Positions 6,652 to 18,600 of a stretch of DNA of 27,281 nt are shown here, in pieces. The notes beneath the pieces were generated by a model. It made no database searches and was not told where the DNA came from. It saw only the letters and a list, made by a program, of their open reading frames with translations. The position numbers and the translations under genes are program-made. The stretch is from the IMG/VR virus record IMGVR_UViG_3300021370_000045, positions 1 to 27,281 of that record; one strand, 5' to 3'. Numbering within the stretch: position 1 is the first letter of the stretch; each line of letters starts with the position of its first letter. Source of the stretch: a virus.

Positions 6652-8416
6652 AATTGACTATAATAGAGATAAGTATTTATCTGAGTTTAGTATAAAAACT
6701 TTAGAAGATAGGTATTTACTAGAGGGGGAAACGTCTCCTCAAGATGCGTTTGCTCGGGCAGCAAAGGCTTTCGCAGATGACGAAGCCCACGCACAAAGAC
6801 TGTATGACTATGCTAGTCAGCTATGGTTTATGTTTAGTACCCCTATCCTTACGAATGGAGGGAGTAAACGAGGCCTTCCTATTAGTTGCTTTCTGAACTA
6901 TGTTGAAGATAGTCGGGAAGGTCTAACGGATCACTATACGGAGAATGCTTATTTAAGCTCAGTGGGCGGGGGCATAGGAGGAGGCTGGAGTGCTGTTCGA
7001 AGTGTAGGTAGTAAAACCTCAGCGGGGTCAGAGAGTACTGGAGTGATCCCTTTTATTAAAGTAGTTGACGCAGAGATGCTTGCCTTTTCGCAAGGCGTAA
7101 CCAGGAGAGGAAGTTATGCAGGGTACTTGGACATTAGTCACCCAGAGATCGAGGAGTTTCTTGATATTCGTAAGCCAACTGGAGGTGATGTTAATAGAAA
7201 ATCTACTAATGTTCATCACGCTGTTGGGATTGGCGACGATTTCATGAAATTGATCGAGCAGGCCACACTTGTGGAAGGCTTCGATGATAGCTGGGATTTA
7301 ATAGACCCTCATTCTCAACAAGCAACAAAAGCAGTTTCCGCTAAAACTCTTTGGGTGAAGATACTGCAGAATAGGGTAGAAACAGGTGAGCCGTACATTT
7401 TTTGGAAAGATACTGTTCAGAACGCTTTACCCGACTTTCAGAAAGACTTAGGTTTAAAGGTACACCACTCTAATCTATGCTCTGAAATTACTCTTGCAAC
7501 GAACGAAAAGCGTACTGCAGTTTGTTGTCTTTCGAGCGTCAATCTGGAAGAGTATGACTCTTGGAGCGACAATGACCAGTTTATTCCTGATTTAGTACGA
7601 ATGTTAGATAACGTGTTGGACTACTTTATAGAAAATGCGCCTAAACAGCTTTCCAAAGCTATTTACAGTGCTATGAGAGAACGAAGTATTGGACTTGGTG
7701 CTATGGGGTTTCATGCGTACTTACAGAGACAAGACCTATCTTTTGAAAGTATGTGGGCTTCTAGTATGAACCATAAAATGTTTGGTAGAATAAAATCGGA
7801 GGCAGTACGTGCAACAAAACAACTCGCAAAAGAACGAGGCGAATGCCCGGATGGAAAAGGTTATGGAGTACGGAACGCCCATCTTCTTGCCGTTGCTCCT
7901 AATGCCAGTAGTAGTATTATTTGCGGCAATACTTCCCCTAGTATTGAGCCTTATAGGGCTAATGCCTTTACTCAAAAAACTAAGTCAGGGTCTAGTCTGC
8001 TTAAAAACGAGTATTTGGAACACGCTTTGCAAGAGCTGGGTATGGATACAGATGAAGTTTGGAAAAGCATAACCACAAAGGGAGGCTCAGTACAGCATCT
8101 AGACTTTTTAGATGAGCATACTAAAGACGTATTTAAGACAGGCGTGGAGATTGAGCCAAAATGGTTAATTCAACACGCAGCAGATAGACAACAGTATATT
8201 TGCCAAAGCCAGTCTTTAAATCTATTTTTCCCTGCAAACGTTTCTAAGCAAGAGCTACACGCTATTCATATGATGGCTTGGAAAAAAGGAGTAAAAACAT
8301 TGTACTACTTGAGAAGTGAAGCAATGAAACGAGCCGAGAACGTATCCGATGAAGTTCTACGAGCATATATAGTCGATAGTTTAGACGAAAGCAGCTGTTT
8401 AGCGTGTGAGGGTTAG
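6641..8416 (+). CDS. nrdA: Ribonucleotide reductase class I, large subunit NrdA
   Basis: Reduces ribonucleoside diphosphates to deoxy forms, with radical transfer from NrdB. Key residues are visible: C83 (LPISCFLN) and C295 (AVCCLSS) as the redox pair, N278-x-C280-x-E282 (NLCSE) as the active-site set, Y555-Y556 (TLYYLRS) for radical transfer, and a C-terminal CLAC (586-589) that re-reduces the active site. The start is GTG at 6641 with AGAGGAG ten bases upstream. At 591 residues it is much shorter than E. coli NrdA (761). The N-terminal ATP-cone that mediates dATP shut-off is missing, so the enzyme probably escapes overall feedback inhibition. Its gene sits between the flap nuclease and nrdB, touching both. 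Confidence 0.95.
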   Translation: MNIKIDYNRDKYLSEFSIKTLEDRYLLEGETSPQDAFARAAKAFADDEAHAQRLYDYASQLWFMFSTPILTNGGSKRGLPISCFLNYVEDSREGLTDHYTENAYLSSVGGGIGGGWSAVRSVGSKTSAGSESTGVIPFIKVVDAEMLAFSQGVTRRGSYAGYLDISHPEIEEFLDIRKPTGGDVNRKSTNVHHAVGIGDDFMKLIEQATLVEGFDDSWDLIDPHSQQATKAVSAKTLWVKILQNRVETGEPYIFWKDTVQNALPDFQKDLGLKVHHSNLCSEITLATNEKRTAVCCLSSVNLEEYDSWSDNDQFIPDLVRMLDNVLDYFIENAPKQLSKAIYSAMRERSIGLGAMGFHAYLQRQDLSFESMWASSMNHKMFGRIKSEAVRATKQLAKERGECPDGKGYGVRNAHLLAVAPNASSSIICGNTSPSIEPYRANAFTQKTKSGSSLLKNEYLEHALQELGMDTDEVWKSITTKGGSVQHLDFLDEHTKDVFKTGVEIEPKWLIQHAADRQQYICQSQSLNLFFPANVSKQELHAIHMMAWKKGVKTLYYLRSEAMKRAENVSDEVLRAYIVDSLDESSCLACEG

Positions 8417-8417
8417 T

Positions 8418-9380
8418 ATGAGTAATTTATTAGAAGAAAGAGAGTATTATAAGCCGTTTAATTATCCGTGGGCTTTTGAGCACTATAAAGCCCAGCAGCA
8501 TATGCACTGGCTTCCAGACGAAGTAAATTTGGCTGACGACTTAAAAGACTTTCGAGAAAAATTAAGTCCTGGGAACAAGCAGTTGCTTACTCAGATATTT
8601 AGGTTCTTTACGCAAGCAGATGTAGATGTCTGCTGTGGGTATGCAAAGCATTACTTGCCTACGTTCAAACAGCCTGAAGTACGAATGATGCTAAGTGCTT
8701 TTGCAGCAATGGAAGCAGTGCATCAAGAGGCGTATTCTCTACTACTGGAAACTCTAGGGTTTCCAGAAGAAGAATACCAAGAGTTCATGAAGCACAAAGC
8801 AATGATGGATAAGCATGAGTACCTTAGCGATTTTGGAATGGGTACTCCTATGGATATTGCCAAAACTATGGCAATATACTCAGGCTTTACAGAAGGAGTG
8901 CAGTTATTTAGTAGTTTTGCGATACTATTGAACTTTCCTCGGCATAATCTAATGAAGGGAATGGGGCAGATTGTTACTTGGTCTATCCGAGACGAGAGCC
9001 TCCATGTTGAAGGAATGTCACAACTTTTCCGTACCTTTATTCAAGAAAATCCAGAGTTGTGGAATGATGCACTGAAGTACGAAATATATTGTGCAGCCGA
9101 AAGAACAGTAGAATTGGAAGATGCTTTTATTGACTTGTGTTTTTCTGGGTCAGATGTACCCGACCTTACTGCTTTAGAAGTTAAGGAATATATTCGTTAT
9201 ATTGCAGATCGAAGGTTGTTAGGTCTAGGGCTGAAAAAGATTTTTGGAAGTGTTGAAAATCCTCTACCTTGGCTTGATTATATGTTAAATGCGGTAGAGC
9301 ACGCGAATTTCTTTGAAAATCGTGCTACTGAATATTCACGCGCTAGTACTACAGGTAACTGGCAAGATATTTTTAAATAG
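8418..9380 (+). CDS. nrdB: Ribonucleotide reductase class I, small subunit NrdB
   Basis: The di-iron radical subunit that partners NrdA. Ligands and the radical site are present: D68 or D70 (TQADVDV), E99 and H102 with radical Tyr106 (EAVHQEAY, the same spacing as E. coli E115-H118-Y122), a second-helix Glu (FTEGVQLF) and E-x-x-H in RDESLHVEG. The tyrosine indicates a tyrosyl-radical enzyme, not the Phe-substituted class Ic. The frame opens at a GTG at 8406, but the ATG at 8418, with GAGGG five bases before it and one base after the nrdA stop, is the better start, giving 320 residues. No glutaredoxin or thioredoxin gene is seen nearby, so reducing power probably comes from the host or from genes outside the window. 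Confidence 0.95.
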   Translation: MSNLLEEREYYKPFNYPWAFEHYKAQQHMHWLPDEVNLADDLKDFREKLSPGNKQLLTQIFRFFTQADVDVCCGYAKHYLPTFKQPEVRMMLSAFAAMEAVHQEAYSLLLETLGFPEEEYQEFMKHKAMMDKHEYLSDFGMGTPMDIAKTMAIYSGFTEGVQLFSSFAILLNFPRHNLMKGMGQIVTWSIRDESLHVEGMSQLFRTFIQENPELWNDALKYEIYCAAERTVELEDAFIDLCFSGSDVPDLTALEVKEYIRYIADRRLLGLGLKKIFGSVENPLPWLDYMLNAVEHANFFENRATEYSRASTTGNWQDIFK

Positions 9381-9388
9381 AGGAAATT

Positions 9389-9634
9389 ATGGCAGAAGCT
9401 AAAGAAAATACCTTTACATTAGATGGAATAACTCATTCCATAGATACATTGGATGACCAAGGTAAGTTTTTAATAGGACAGTTAAATAGTCTTAATCAAG
9501 ATAAAACCGCTATATTGGGCAAGTTAGATATTATAAATACTGCCGAGATGGGGTATATAGATAAACTTCGGGACATCTTGCTTCAAGAGGAGAAAGAAGA
9601 GCCTCTTGTAGGGGAAGTTCTTACAGAGTCTTAA
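9389..9634 (+). CDS. Small phage protein of unknown function, 81 aa
   Basis: A short acidic protein starting FTLDGITHSIDTLDDQGK and continuing as one long predicted helix (residues about 24-66) before an acidic tail. The pattern recalls short phage proteins with a TxDGxxYxxxDLS start and a helical rest (in memory the DUF6447 type, unchecked). It has a strong AGAGGAAATT ribosome site eight bases after nrdB and is the last gene of the plus-strand unit, just before the terminator. The function is unknown. A helical dimer or a structural accessory role is possible, but nothing in the sequence decides it. Confidence 0.75.
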   Translation: MAEAKENTFTLDGITHSIDTLDDQGKFLIGQLNSLNQDKTAILGKLDIINTAEMGYIDKLRDILLQEEKEEPLVGEVLTES

Positions 9635-9640
9635 AAAGAT

Positions 9641-9668
9641 AAAAAGCCCCCTTCATTGGGGGCTTTTT
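9641..9668. terminator. Bidirectional intrinsic terminator between convergent units
   Basis: The arms AAAAAGCCCCC (9641-9651) and GGGGGCTTTTT (9658-9668) form an 11-base-pair perfect stem with a 6-base loop. An A-run on one side and a T-run on the other make it work on both strands. It lies 6 bases after the last plus-strand gene and 12 bases after the end of the giant minus-strand gene, where both transcription units finish. Confidence 0.93.
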
Positions 9669-9679
9669 ATTGGGTTACA

Positions 9680-12600
9680 CTACTGGCCTTGATCTGAAGG
9701 TAAAGGCAAAGCTTTATAGTCTTGAGGAAGTAAAGTAGTTTCTCCGTTTGATAAAAGAGTATAGAAAGAATCAGAGTGTTCCTTCAAAAGCAAGCCCACA
9801 TTTCCATCCTTTTTAAGACTCATGCTATTTATTCTAAACTCTTTCTTATCCCAACGAAACCTCGGGTAAGATATTGTTACTATTTGCCCTGGAACAAGTA
9901 ATATTCCTTCAGGCCCTAAGGTAAGCTGAGCATCTAAGCTATATCGAGAGCTGTCTAAGGCTTGTCTAACATTTATTCTTGCATTAAAGTAATTAGTTAT
10001 TGAAGCGGAATTCCAAGTCCCTTCTTTTACTACAAAGTTATCTTGTTTTAAATACACTGAGTTTATAAAAGTAATATCTCGCGCGTCAAACAGTGTTATA
10101 GGGTCAGCAACTTTTGCAGATATTGAGTTAAACGAGTTTTTTGCTCCTTTATCTGTAATATCTATTGTTCCTATAATATTATCTTCTGTAATATGGGAGG
10201 GAGTGTACAGCGTGCCCTTTAACGAACGAACAACCTCCTCGGGATAAGCGGTAGTTTCTACTGTTAGCGCATATTTCCCCCCAGAGTAGGTAAGAATTCC
10301 ATTAAACTGTTCCAACATGTAATTAACATTATCAAATATAGAGTTACCTGTATCGAGTCTTGTGTTATTTTGATGCCTAGTAACACTAGTCTGCTCTTGA
10401 GAGTCCCAGCCTACCATAGGCCATGCTTTTATACTATCACAGTCGTACAAAGAGTACCCACTCGCGGTGAAAGCTCCTTCATTAGAGTTCCAACTTTTAA
10501 CTAGAGGGTTTCCGTCGTTGGATACTTTTCCTGAGTTTACTCCCGAGGAATTAATAAAAAATCTTATGCCTTGACTATAGCTCTCGTTGTTAGGATTGTA
10601 TCCATAGTAATGTAGTTGCTGGCCGCCGCTGATAGTCTGGTCATATGAAAGTCGCGCTATTTCTCTTATCCCCTCGACACCTGCGGTTGGGTTGACATAT
10701 ACAAAAGATCCGTCTGCTGCCGGGTGTACGGTTTCTTTAAAGTCAGCATAGGTAGGAGCAAATTCGGTAGCCGTATCCCCTTCTTCAAACTGAACAGCAG
10801 CATAGTATATTACCGGGGCGCCTGTGTACGAGGTAGTCCACACACTAAAATTCCACTCAGTGCTGTCAGGGTAAGCGCTAGAAGGTATATCAAAGGTGAA
10901 CACAAGACGTACCCACTGGGCATTTGGTATCGTACCTGTGGGGCTAATAAGGCTTCCGTTTACGTAGGCACTATTAGCAATACTAGCAGCGCTGCGTAGT
11001 TTGCCGGTAAACACAGGTACACTCGACCCCGCAGTAACCCAAACGTATACGGAGGCGGTATACTTTTTATTTTTTTCAACCTGCAAATTGTAGGACGAAA
11101 AACTAGGGCTGAAAAAGACATAAGAAAGTTGCTCGGAATTCTCGTTTACGGTTCTGAGCGATGTCGGAGTCAAAAAAGAGAAATCACTTTGACTGCTAGT
11201 CATCGAGGCGCGAACCGCGAAGTCTGTATAAGCAAGGTCGGTGTGCTGAGCGTACGCCCCCATTAAATTCCGGCTTTCTATAGGCTGTTGTATCGACATA
11301 TATAGATTACTTACGCCAGTACCTCCAGCGCTAACAAAACTAGTAGAGTTACGTCCTACATCTACTACGGCAGTTTCGTTTACTATATAAGTACCTTCCG
11401 GAGTTGTAGAAAGACATTTTAAAATAACATCCCCTGTTCCAACAGGAAGACCTCCGTCAGCCTCTGTTGCAGAATAACTTCCTATATCGCCTTCTTCAAT
11501 TAAGTTATCAGAACCACCAAATGCCGAATATACTGCTACTCCTTTATGGTACACATAGTTATCTGTGTGTTGCGAAAAATCTCTCCACTTTCTACCCAGC
11601 TTTCCGGCAATCTTCGAAAACTCTATCTCATAGTACTCAGACCCTTCGTAAATTCTAGAGGTTACTTTTGCAACCGTTCCGCTGAATACGGTCTTATTCG
11701 GAGCAGTCCCGAAAGGAGGGTTATAAATTATATTAAACTTTTCTCCTGCTGTTGGCCTTTTTTGTATTAAAGAACCTATATACCTTTTGACCACAAGAGA
11801 TACGGTGCTTTGCGCGTCACATAATTTAGCGGCGGATTTAAAAGAGTCCAAGTCTATTTGTGTATCTAAATCTAAACTTTTTCCGTATATAGGGTTTGTT
11901 AAGTAGTCTAACAACTGCATTGCAGGGTTAGTACTTACTCTAAGATCGGCAGTTTCCCCTCTATATAGTTTGTATCTAGTAGCATAGTTGAAATCAAAAG
12001 AATAATTATCTAAAATAGCATACGGCCCTACAATATTCCGTTCTAAAACCTTAGCACTAAATAGCTTATTGTTTGCTTGACGAAAAGAAATTATTTCGTC
12101 CCCTCCGACGTTAGGCAGTTGACTTGGGTCAAGTCCGATAACATTCTTGTGAAAAAGTTGCATATCAGTAGTGCTATTTAAAATTTCCTTTTGAGATACA
12201 GGAGAAGACGAAGGGCTCACTAGAGCTAAACAAGAGTTGGCCTCGAAAGAAAGCGTCGCAGTTCCGCTCGTGGGGGCCGTTTCTATGACCTCAGTAGTAC
12301 CCGCAGTAGCATCCTGTAAGTATATATACTGTCCATCAGGTGTAGGGCCAGCCCCAGTTCCCGTGGTTTCCCCGGAGGCTATCGCATAAAATGTCCCATT
12401 GAAAGCACTATTAGAGGTGCAAGTTACAAACACCCGATTCTTGCCTCCGCTTCTACTGAAATACCTATATGCCTCTTCGCCCACGTATATTAGACTGCCT
12501 TGGTAAGGGTGGTTTAGTGTGAGAGCTAAGTCTAATTGAATATTTGGAGGAGTTATTTTGTACGCATAGGTAAAATCTCGCTCCCAGCCCTCTTGAGTTA

Positions 12601-15600
12601 GCTGAGTTATGTCGTCTAGGCACACTACTGGCTCTGCGGAGTCGTCGGACTCTCCTAGTTTTTTGATATACATAACTTTATCTTGCTCATCTAGGTTCAT
12701 AGAAGCCTTAGTGTGGAAGACGGAACTAAACTCCTGCAAGTTCGGAGTAGCGCTCCCATCTCCAGTATAGCTAGGCGTCTCCCCAGTAGCCTGTCCGCTG
12801 CTATTAAAGGCCACGGTATAAAGCCTAGTAGGGAGTATAGCAGTGGTCGCATTCTGGTGAGCAGAGTTTGTAAACGTAGACAGAAGTAATTCTGACGGTA
12901 ATCCGTAGTTTTGTCCTTCCGCCTTCAAATCTATGCTACCATATGAAAATTTTGATACTACCGCTGTCGGCCCAGAATTTGCAACATATGTGGTAGAGTC
13001 AAGGGCTGGATACAAAGAATCCGTGCCTAGAGTCACCGTGTAAGTGTTATAAATATTATTAACTACAATGCTATCAGAGCCTTCAGAGGGAATAGGATTT
13101 TCAAAAGCTATTCTCTCCAATATAGTTCCGTCCATAGCTCTCTGTGTATATATCTTAGAGATGGTTGCTTCAGTCGTACCGCCTTCTGGAGAGAAGTCTA
13201 TATGTCTAACCCCTGAGTACCCTCTATAGCCATGTATGTTACTTCCTCCTACATATAGGCCAGGGTCTCCGTAGTAGTCTAACAACTGCGCGGCCCCTTT
13301 ATATCTAACATTAGGCATGCCGCAATCGTAAGTATTACGATAGCCTATAGTATCGTCTTGAGTAGAGCCTATAGCATTACGAATTCGTAAAAAAGGATTA
13401 ATATCTGGCCAAACCTCCGCTTTAGAGCCTTGGGGTATATCCTGTGCAAGGGCGGGGGCAAACTCCGCTGCTTGGAGTAACCCAACAACACAATTACGTG
13501 CAGCCCCTGCAATATTTAACGGCGCATCGGTATATATAAGAAGATTACCGGTAAGGCCTATCTCAGACAAAACTATTCGGGGGTATACAGGTTTTAGAGC
13601 CCCTAAAGGTGTCTCTGTATAGTTACCATAGTCCGGGGCTTGCCCATTTCCGGTTGGATTAGTTAGTTTAATATAGAGGTCGGCGCTGTTGAAGCCCAAC
13701 GCCGTTTCGCTTCCAGGCACTACGGTGCCGGCAGGAAACCAGTATAAGGTATTTGGAATTTCAAAAGTACCTGAAGGAACGCTATAAAGCTGAGTGCTAG
13801 ATTCAATAGTAAAAACATTTCCATTAGTAATGTTGGTAACCGTTACAAGGGCTGAAATAGTTCGGTCTTCACTATAAGCTACGCCAAAAAAAGGTGTGGT
13901 AGTCGGAAAAGCGCTAGCGTCTGACACTGTAAAACCGTTGTTGCTGCCTGAGCTATATTCGCTGAAAGCCCCCGCGCCTAGGGCGTTATTTAGTACTCCT
14001 ACTGTAGTCGTATAAGTAGAACGAGGACTCATATCTTGTATTACATGCTTGGTCCCTCCATTTAAAAAATACATTCCGATAGAAATATCGTCCACCCCTG
14101 AGCCAAACCAGCTAGTACTGGTAATGGTTTGGGTACCGGTGTTAAAAGTATCGTTCCCTTGAAACCGTCCCTGAGTGAACATTCTTCGCGGGAAACACAA
14201 AGGCGTGATGTGCCCTCGCGTAGTCGTCTGGTTAGTTAAACTAGTCCAGTTTGACTTTGCCAATACCATAGGCGCTCCAGTAGTATAACTACTGGGGAAA
14301 TTGAACTTTTTCAGCCCATATCTGTACTGCCAAGATAATGTATCAATACTTGAAGTTATCGAGCCTCCAGAAGTTTTAGCAACAAGCGCAGAATTTGCGT
14401 AGTTTTCTTTCGGAGTAGAAAATACGTCTGGCTGACCATATGGTCCTGCATTAGGAACGTTTGTTTGATATAAGAACCCTCCAGAAATAGCAAAAGATCC
14501 ACCCCAAAAATGGTTTTGAGCTTCTGAGTCAAGAGTCTCCACTCTTCCCTCCCTGTTAAAAGACAAAACTCCCGTATAATCAGAGTCTGCCGGATATGTG
14601 GGTGCTTGGTCGTTTGTTACAAATTCTGCAATATTTAAGTAAGAAGTGCTATTATTATCACTAAAACCTGCTTGAGAGGCGGGAGCAAGACCCAACCTAA
14701 GTGCTTTAGACGTATCAGAAGCATACCTAGAAAAAGTTACGAGTACTGGGTGGTTTGCAGTGTTTGCAGTTTCTTTTCCAGGAACAAAGTCTAATCCTTG
14801 GTAAAACTGGTCAAAATGATTATTCCCTAGGGGGTCATACTTTGCGAATTCTCGATCAAATCTATCTTCAAAAGGGGTGTTTATATCCAGTCTATCTCTG
14901 CTAGCAAGCGTATACCTTACGACGTCTGCAGTGTGCTTAGCTTCTCCTTTTGTAGTGTACTTCCTCTGCCAGTCTACTAGTAACTTATCATATGTATCCC
15001 ATGTTAGAGTTCCCGTTGTAATAGCCTCATCAGTAAAATGTTGCAAAGCATATAGAAAGCTATCTTTTACAGCTATACCAACTGTTTTGCTAAAGGAAGA
15101 AATACATTCCTCTCCTCCTTTGTAGTCTGTTGCGGAATTTTTTAGCTTATAGTACAAAGGTATTTCTTTTGTCTTATCAAATCTTTTGTAGGTAGTATCA
15201 TATGCTATAGCCGTGTCCCATACTTCTGAATCTGCAGCAGTAACAAGTCGAGGAGATCCTACATAACCAGGTTCGGGGTATATAGTGCCGGGAAAAGGAG
15301 AGTAAGGCTCCCCCGAGTACCTTCGAGGAGGCTGAAAACTTACGTTAACCTCAGTAGTTCTTTGTCTTAGCATCCATAAAGTGTTATTATCATACGATAA
15401 GTCTGTTATATTATAGGCGTACCCATACCCCACATCATCTGAGCCAATCGGAAGATCCGAGTCCTCTGCGTGTAAGTTAAGGCTTAAGTCTTGGAAAAAG
15501 AGAGTAAGCGTCGAATCTTTAGTACCTATACCAGAACTCAGAGTGACGGTTCTGGTCGCAGAATCATAAGATTCGACTGTTATTTTCACAGAGCCATAGA

Positions 15601-18600
15601 AATTATTAGTAGCAGGAGTATAGTAGAAGAGTTTGGAGGCTGCGGCTGTGTCATATACTCTAGCAGTAGTATTATCTACATATACTAAATCTCCGGGGGC
15701 CGGAGTATAGCTAGAGCCAGAAGGTAAAATGTACTGTAACCCATCAGTTGTAGGAATTGATGTAGGGGTGCACACAAGAGATATTGCACTTTTATCTATA
15801 TTGTACCCCAGTAAGTTTATATCTTTTTCTATTACTCTATTGCCGTCCATATCGAACGCATATATCATACCATTTCCTGCTACTGTAGGATAGGGCTCCC
15901 CTTCGTAGCAGTTTGTTAGATGTCTTCTGTGGTCAGCAGTATCAGAGTTAAAATACACCGGGTTAGCGACCCATATTGTAGTACCATCAGTTGCAACGGA
16001 CGCATTTTTTCGGATGGTAGAGAATACATCAAAGTCTTCCTGAGAAAAGTTAAAAGTTTCAACAGTTACTGAGGTGCTTGCACTTGGTTTAGCCTCAAAA
16101 GTATCGGAGTAACAAGGAATATTTGAATCTAGAGACCTAGAAATTAACTTACGGGGCACTACGGTCTCATCTGTTCCAGCAGAAACTGTATTTAAGTCTT
16201 GTAAGTCAAAAATAGCCACATAAGCTTCAAAAACGCCAAGGCCGGAGCAAGGGTAGTATACGTATAATTCACTTGCAGACCCCGAAATTCCCTTAGGCTC
16301 TACTGGAATTTGGTCCTTTCCGTACATAGTAAAGTAGGCGTTTGTATAAGGATCATTGCCGTTGGCAATAGTAAATCTTCTTATAGTTCCAGAGCCGGAA
16401 AGCTCCCTTCCTACCGTATATAAATATTGACCATCCATAGAAACCCATATATCTTCTACAGTATAAGGAATATGGAAAGTTTCTGCCTCTCTTTGGTTAG
16501 TTTCAGTATTTAAAGTATAAATATCTACTCCGCCAGAAGAAGTCTTATTAGCTAAGCATAGAACTTTATTGCTCTTTTTGAAGTAACAAGATACTGCTAC
16601 AATATTATCAAGTAATACAGTGTTTCCTGCCGTCTCTAAAGTCACGATATCTCCTGCCGCAAAACCTACAAAATCACCCGCATTACCAATAACTGTAAAA
16701 GAGTTGTCATAGTTATGACAGTCTATAAATTTGCCCTTTACTACTAGTTCCGGATCCTCTAAATTCTCAAGACTTCCTGTTTGCGCAGGTGCTTGAAAAA
16801 CGTTTAGAATGTATGCGGTGTCTCTAAGGGTATGTTGAGGCCCCCAATACTCCTCAGGGTCCCCCTTAAAGTACATATCCTGTATAGTAAACCCAGCACT
16901 CGCAGTACCAGCTACCTCGGTGCAGGATTGAAGATCTACCGGAAAACTATAGTCATAGTTCGAGTACCAAAACTCTTGGTACTCTAGCACAGAAATCTCC
17001 TGCGCGTCGATAGCGGCAATAGCTGAGAGAGGAATAGGGGTTACTCCAAGATACCTAGTAATTAGATTATGCCAATGAGCGCTAACGGTTACAGCCTCTA
17101 CCCGTATCTTATTGGAGTCTCCCCCAGGGTTTCGTAATATAACTTTAAAGACCATTCCTTTGCTAAAAGTCGAAGTAACTAGATACTCTCGCCCTGTTTT
17201 AAAATTAGTTATAGTATTAGTATTACTAACCGTAATATCAAATGTTTCGCTAGGAATATATGCTGCAGCTATTGCAGCAGGAGCATAGTTTGCCACTTGT
17301 TTTTCTAGCCCGGTATGAAGAACTAGGGCTTTTTCAACCTCAGTATTAAAAAGCTTAATACTTCTTAGGTGTCCAAAGTAGGCCCCGGCCTGCGGGGTTG
17401 AAGGGGTTGTAACAGCATTTATTTTGTCGAGGCCAAGAAAATTAGTGCCGCTTACGGTGTAACTATCCGCAGCGTCTATAGCCCAGGGAGTAATAGAGCT
17501 ATAGTTTCTAACAAAAAAAGTTTGACCGCTAACATATGAGATAGGATTAGTAAGGCTAAGGTTATTACTCGTGTTTTGGTAAACTTCAGTACCTTCTTCC
17601 ACTCCAACACCATATAGAGTAGCCCCCACGTCAATGCCCGTGCTGCTAACAACTGATAGCGTTCTAGTATTATTGCCCGTAGTATCCGCCACCACCGCAA
17701 CGCCGGGGTACACCGTAGTATCATAGAAAGCAGTAGGAGAAATAAGTATGTCTCCTTGATCTAGTCTACCTGTTCCAGTGCCCGCGGCCGCTCTATCGGC
17801 AAAGTCCGCATAATCTAAGCACAGCTGAGAAGTGTCTCCATCTATAATATTTAAAATTCCGGAGATAGGCCCTTCAGATATTGTTGCAGCTTTTACTAAG
17901 ACGGGTCGGTAATCAGGATCGCTCACGGTTCCTTCTAGCAAATCGCAAAAAATTGTATTAACAGCAGTTCTTTGAACTCCGTAAATTACTGGCAAGTACT
18001 CTGAGGTTAAATTAAACTCTATTTTTTGAGTCTTTTCTACATCGACATAATAAGTTTTTATTGATACTTTTTTGCCCGACCATTTCTTCTTTTTCTTTAT
18101 ACGAGTTCTTTGCTCTGTTGTCATATAAGGAGCATTTATATTATATGCAGCTTCTGCGTGCATAAACCCTAAATCTGTGGAGTACTCTACGCTTTTTATC
18201 GGAGTAGAATTTTTTAACTGCTCCACTTCTAAAACTCGCCTAGACGAATCTAACCCTCTACGCCCTCGTACTTGTACAAAATCACCCCAGTGTGACGTTA
18301 ATGTCCAGGTCATAGAAGAGGCCTGATAGGGGTCTTCCTTTAGTTTACCTCCAGCTATTATACCTTTAAAAATTAAAAAAGGGCTTCCTATTAGGTCGCC
18401 TGTAGAGGGGTCAAATAGCGCCCGGTAGATATCTACATTTTTATTTATGTAGCTAGTAAAAGAGGCGGCGTCGGTGCTGTCTAAAAATATAGAGACTTCT
18501 TTGTTTGATAAAGTAAGAGTGTACTCTACAAAAGTTTCAACGTCTGTTAATAGAGTGCCTTGCGTAAAGGATACTATAGCTTTAGTTTCCGAAAGAAGAT

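Noticed and set aside
6654-6682. TTGACT at the start of nrdA as a possible promoter
   Set aside because: The hexamer 17 bases downstream (TTATCT) is a poor -10 box, and the region is coding.
7809-8072. Plus-strand 87-codon frame with a hydrophobic stretch inside nrdA
   Set aside because: It could be taken for a small membrane protein, but it overlaps strongly conserved nrdA sequence in another frame and has no ribosome site.
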